From Sphingomonas_R sp036387535 (GTDB taxonomy: Bacteria > Pseudomonadota > Alphaproteobacteria > Sphingomonadales > Sphingomonadaceae), in contig NZ_DASVTO010000018.1 of the NCBI RefSeq assembly GCF_036387535.1, positions 1 through 64,000 on the forward strand: DNA of 64,000 nt. The letters are read 5' to 3'. The notes under the pieces are model-generated. The model worked only from the letters and a program-made list of their open reading frames with translations. It was not told where the DNA came from and did not search any database. A program made the translations under genes and the position numbers. This document shows positions 63,852-64,000 of the stretch, piece after piece; the first letter of the stretch is position 1; each line of letters starts with the position of its first letter.

Positions 63852-64000
63852 ATGGCGCGACGTGCCACGACCCAGCGCGCGCCGATATTGATCCGTCGCC
63901 ACGGGCCGACCGCGCCCATCTGGCGGGGCCGCGCGGCCATCCTGAGCGGCGCGATCATGATCGGCATCGTCGCACTCGCCTTCGCCGCCGCCGCCGATCG
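63852..64000 (+). CDS. Start of a membrane protein (possible ClC chloride channel), cut by the window edge
   Basis: An ATG at 63852 with GGGGA six bases upstream opens a frame to the window end, giving about 49 residues: a basic N-terminus (TQRAPILIRRHGP) and the beginning of a hydrophobic helix (ILSGAIMIGIVALAFAAAAD). It resembles the start of ClC channels in sphingomonads as I recall them, but the visible part is too short to decide. Confidence 0.4.
   Translation, partial: MARRATTQRAPILIRRHGPTAPIWRGRAAILSGAIMIGIVALAFAAAAD

Noticed and set aside
62459..63967. A 502-codon open frame on the minus strand
   Set aside because: It is antisense to the CPA1 antiporter, which has clear family motifs; the antisense protein is composed almost only of charged and Gln residues.
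1..64000. tRNA, rRNA, IS element or prophage
   Set aside because: No cloverleaf-like sequence, ribosomal core sequence, transposase or phage structural gene was recognised. The phage-like beta domain in 46051-46521 is not enough to call a prophage.

Overview
The window is GC-rich throughout and has the gene families of an alphaproteobacterium of the Sphingomonas type: PEPxxWA-CTERM proteins, a V-type exosortase (XrtV/EpsI), Exo-like and Eps-like exopolysaccharide genes, and a GGAAC-N17-CGTT (EcfG-type) promoter. No rRNA, tRNA, CRISPR array, insertion sequence or prophage was recognised. Family names come from reading the proteins by eye, without a database search.

Layout. (1) 1-3884, + strand: an overlapping operon with the end of a glycoside hydrolase, a myo-inositol-phosphate synthase homologue, a zinc-type dehydrogenase and a Gfo/Idh/MocA oxidoreductase. 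It looks like a sugar or cyclitol pathway I cannot name. (2) 3973-9928: a hybrid histidine kinase, a UDP-glucuronate 4-epimerase type enzyme, a lipoprotein, a Pro/Gly-rich PEP-CTERM protein, a retropepsin-like protease and a membrane protein. (3) 10026-18701: a type I secretion pair (HlyD plus ABC), a PEPxxWA-CTERM protein, a small XrtV-associated membrane protein and a 1223-residue RTX protein with an embedded GH16 glycanase domain. This resembles the rhizobial PrsDE/ExsH arrangement. (4) 18749-23609: a three-gene Gtr-type glycosylation set (GtrA, GtrB, GT-C transferase) and a further multi-pass membrane protein.

(5) 23616-44149, - strand: 17 genes, most overlapping or a few bases apart, read as one long exopolysaccharide operon. 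It holds two acyltransferases (one fused to an SGNH domain), a GT4 transferase, an outer-membrane beta-barrel, Wza/EpsE, EpsF, EpsG (tyrosine-kinase type), ExoA-like and DUF6492-like transferases, three more acyltransferases (one with SGNH), an ExoK-like GH16 lipoprotein, a Wzy/ExoQ polymerase, two GT2 enzymes and a Wzx flippase. (6) 44281-50969: an SGNH hydrolase and a secreted partner, a PilZ protein, the xrtV-epsI-epsD operon and the ExoY-like initiating sugar transferase.

(7) 50989-64000, more general functions: a small membrane protein, a PadR/YqjI-like regulator with a siderophore-interacting (YqjH-like) reductase, an OmpA-like lipoprotein, a CNNM/CorC transporter, a secreted GH2 beta-mannosidase, a stress-type cluster with three CsbD-family proteins and a PAS-LuxR regulator, a CPA1 Na+/H+ antiporter, and the start of another membrane protein.

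How it fits together (inference): the ExoY-like enzyme loads the first sugar on undecaprenyl phosphate, the GTs build the repeat, and several acyltransferases and SGNH proteins adjust acylation. Wzx and Wzy flip and polymerise, EpsE/F/G and the barrel export, and the two GH16 enzymes trim the chain. PilZ and an MshEN-like segment in EpsG suggest c-di-GMP control. The exosortase with its two PEP-CTERM substrates probably anchors proteins in the same surface layer.
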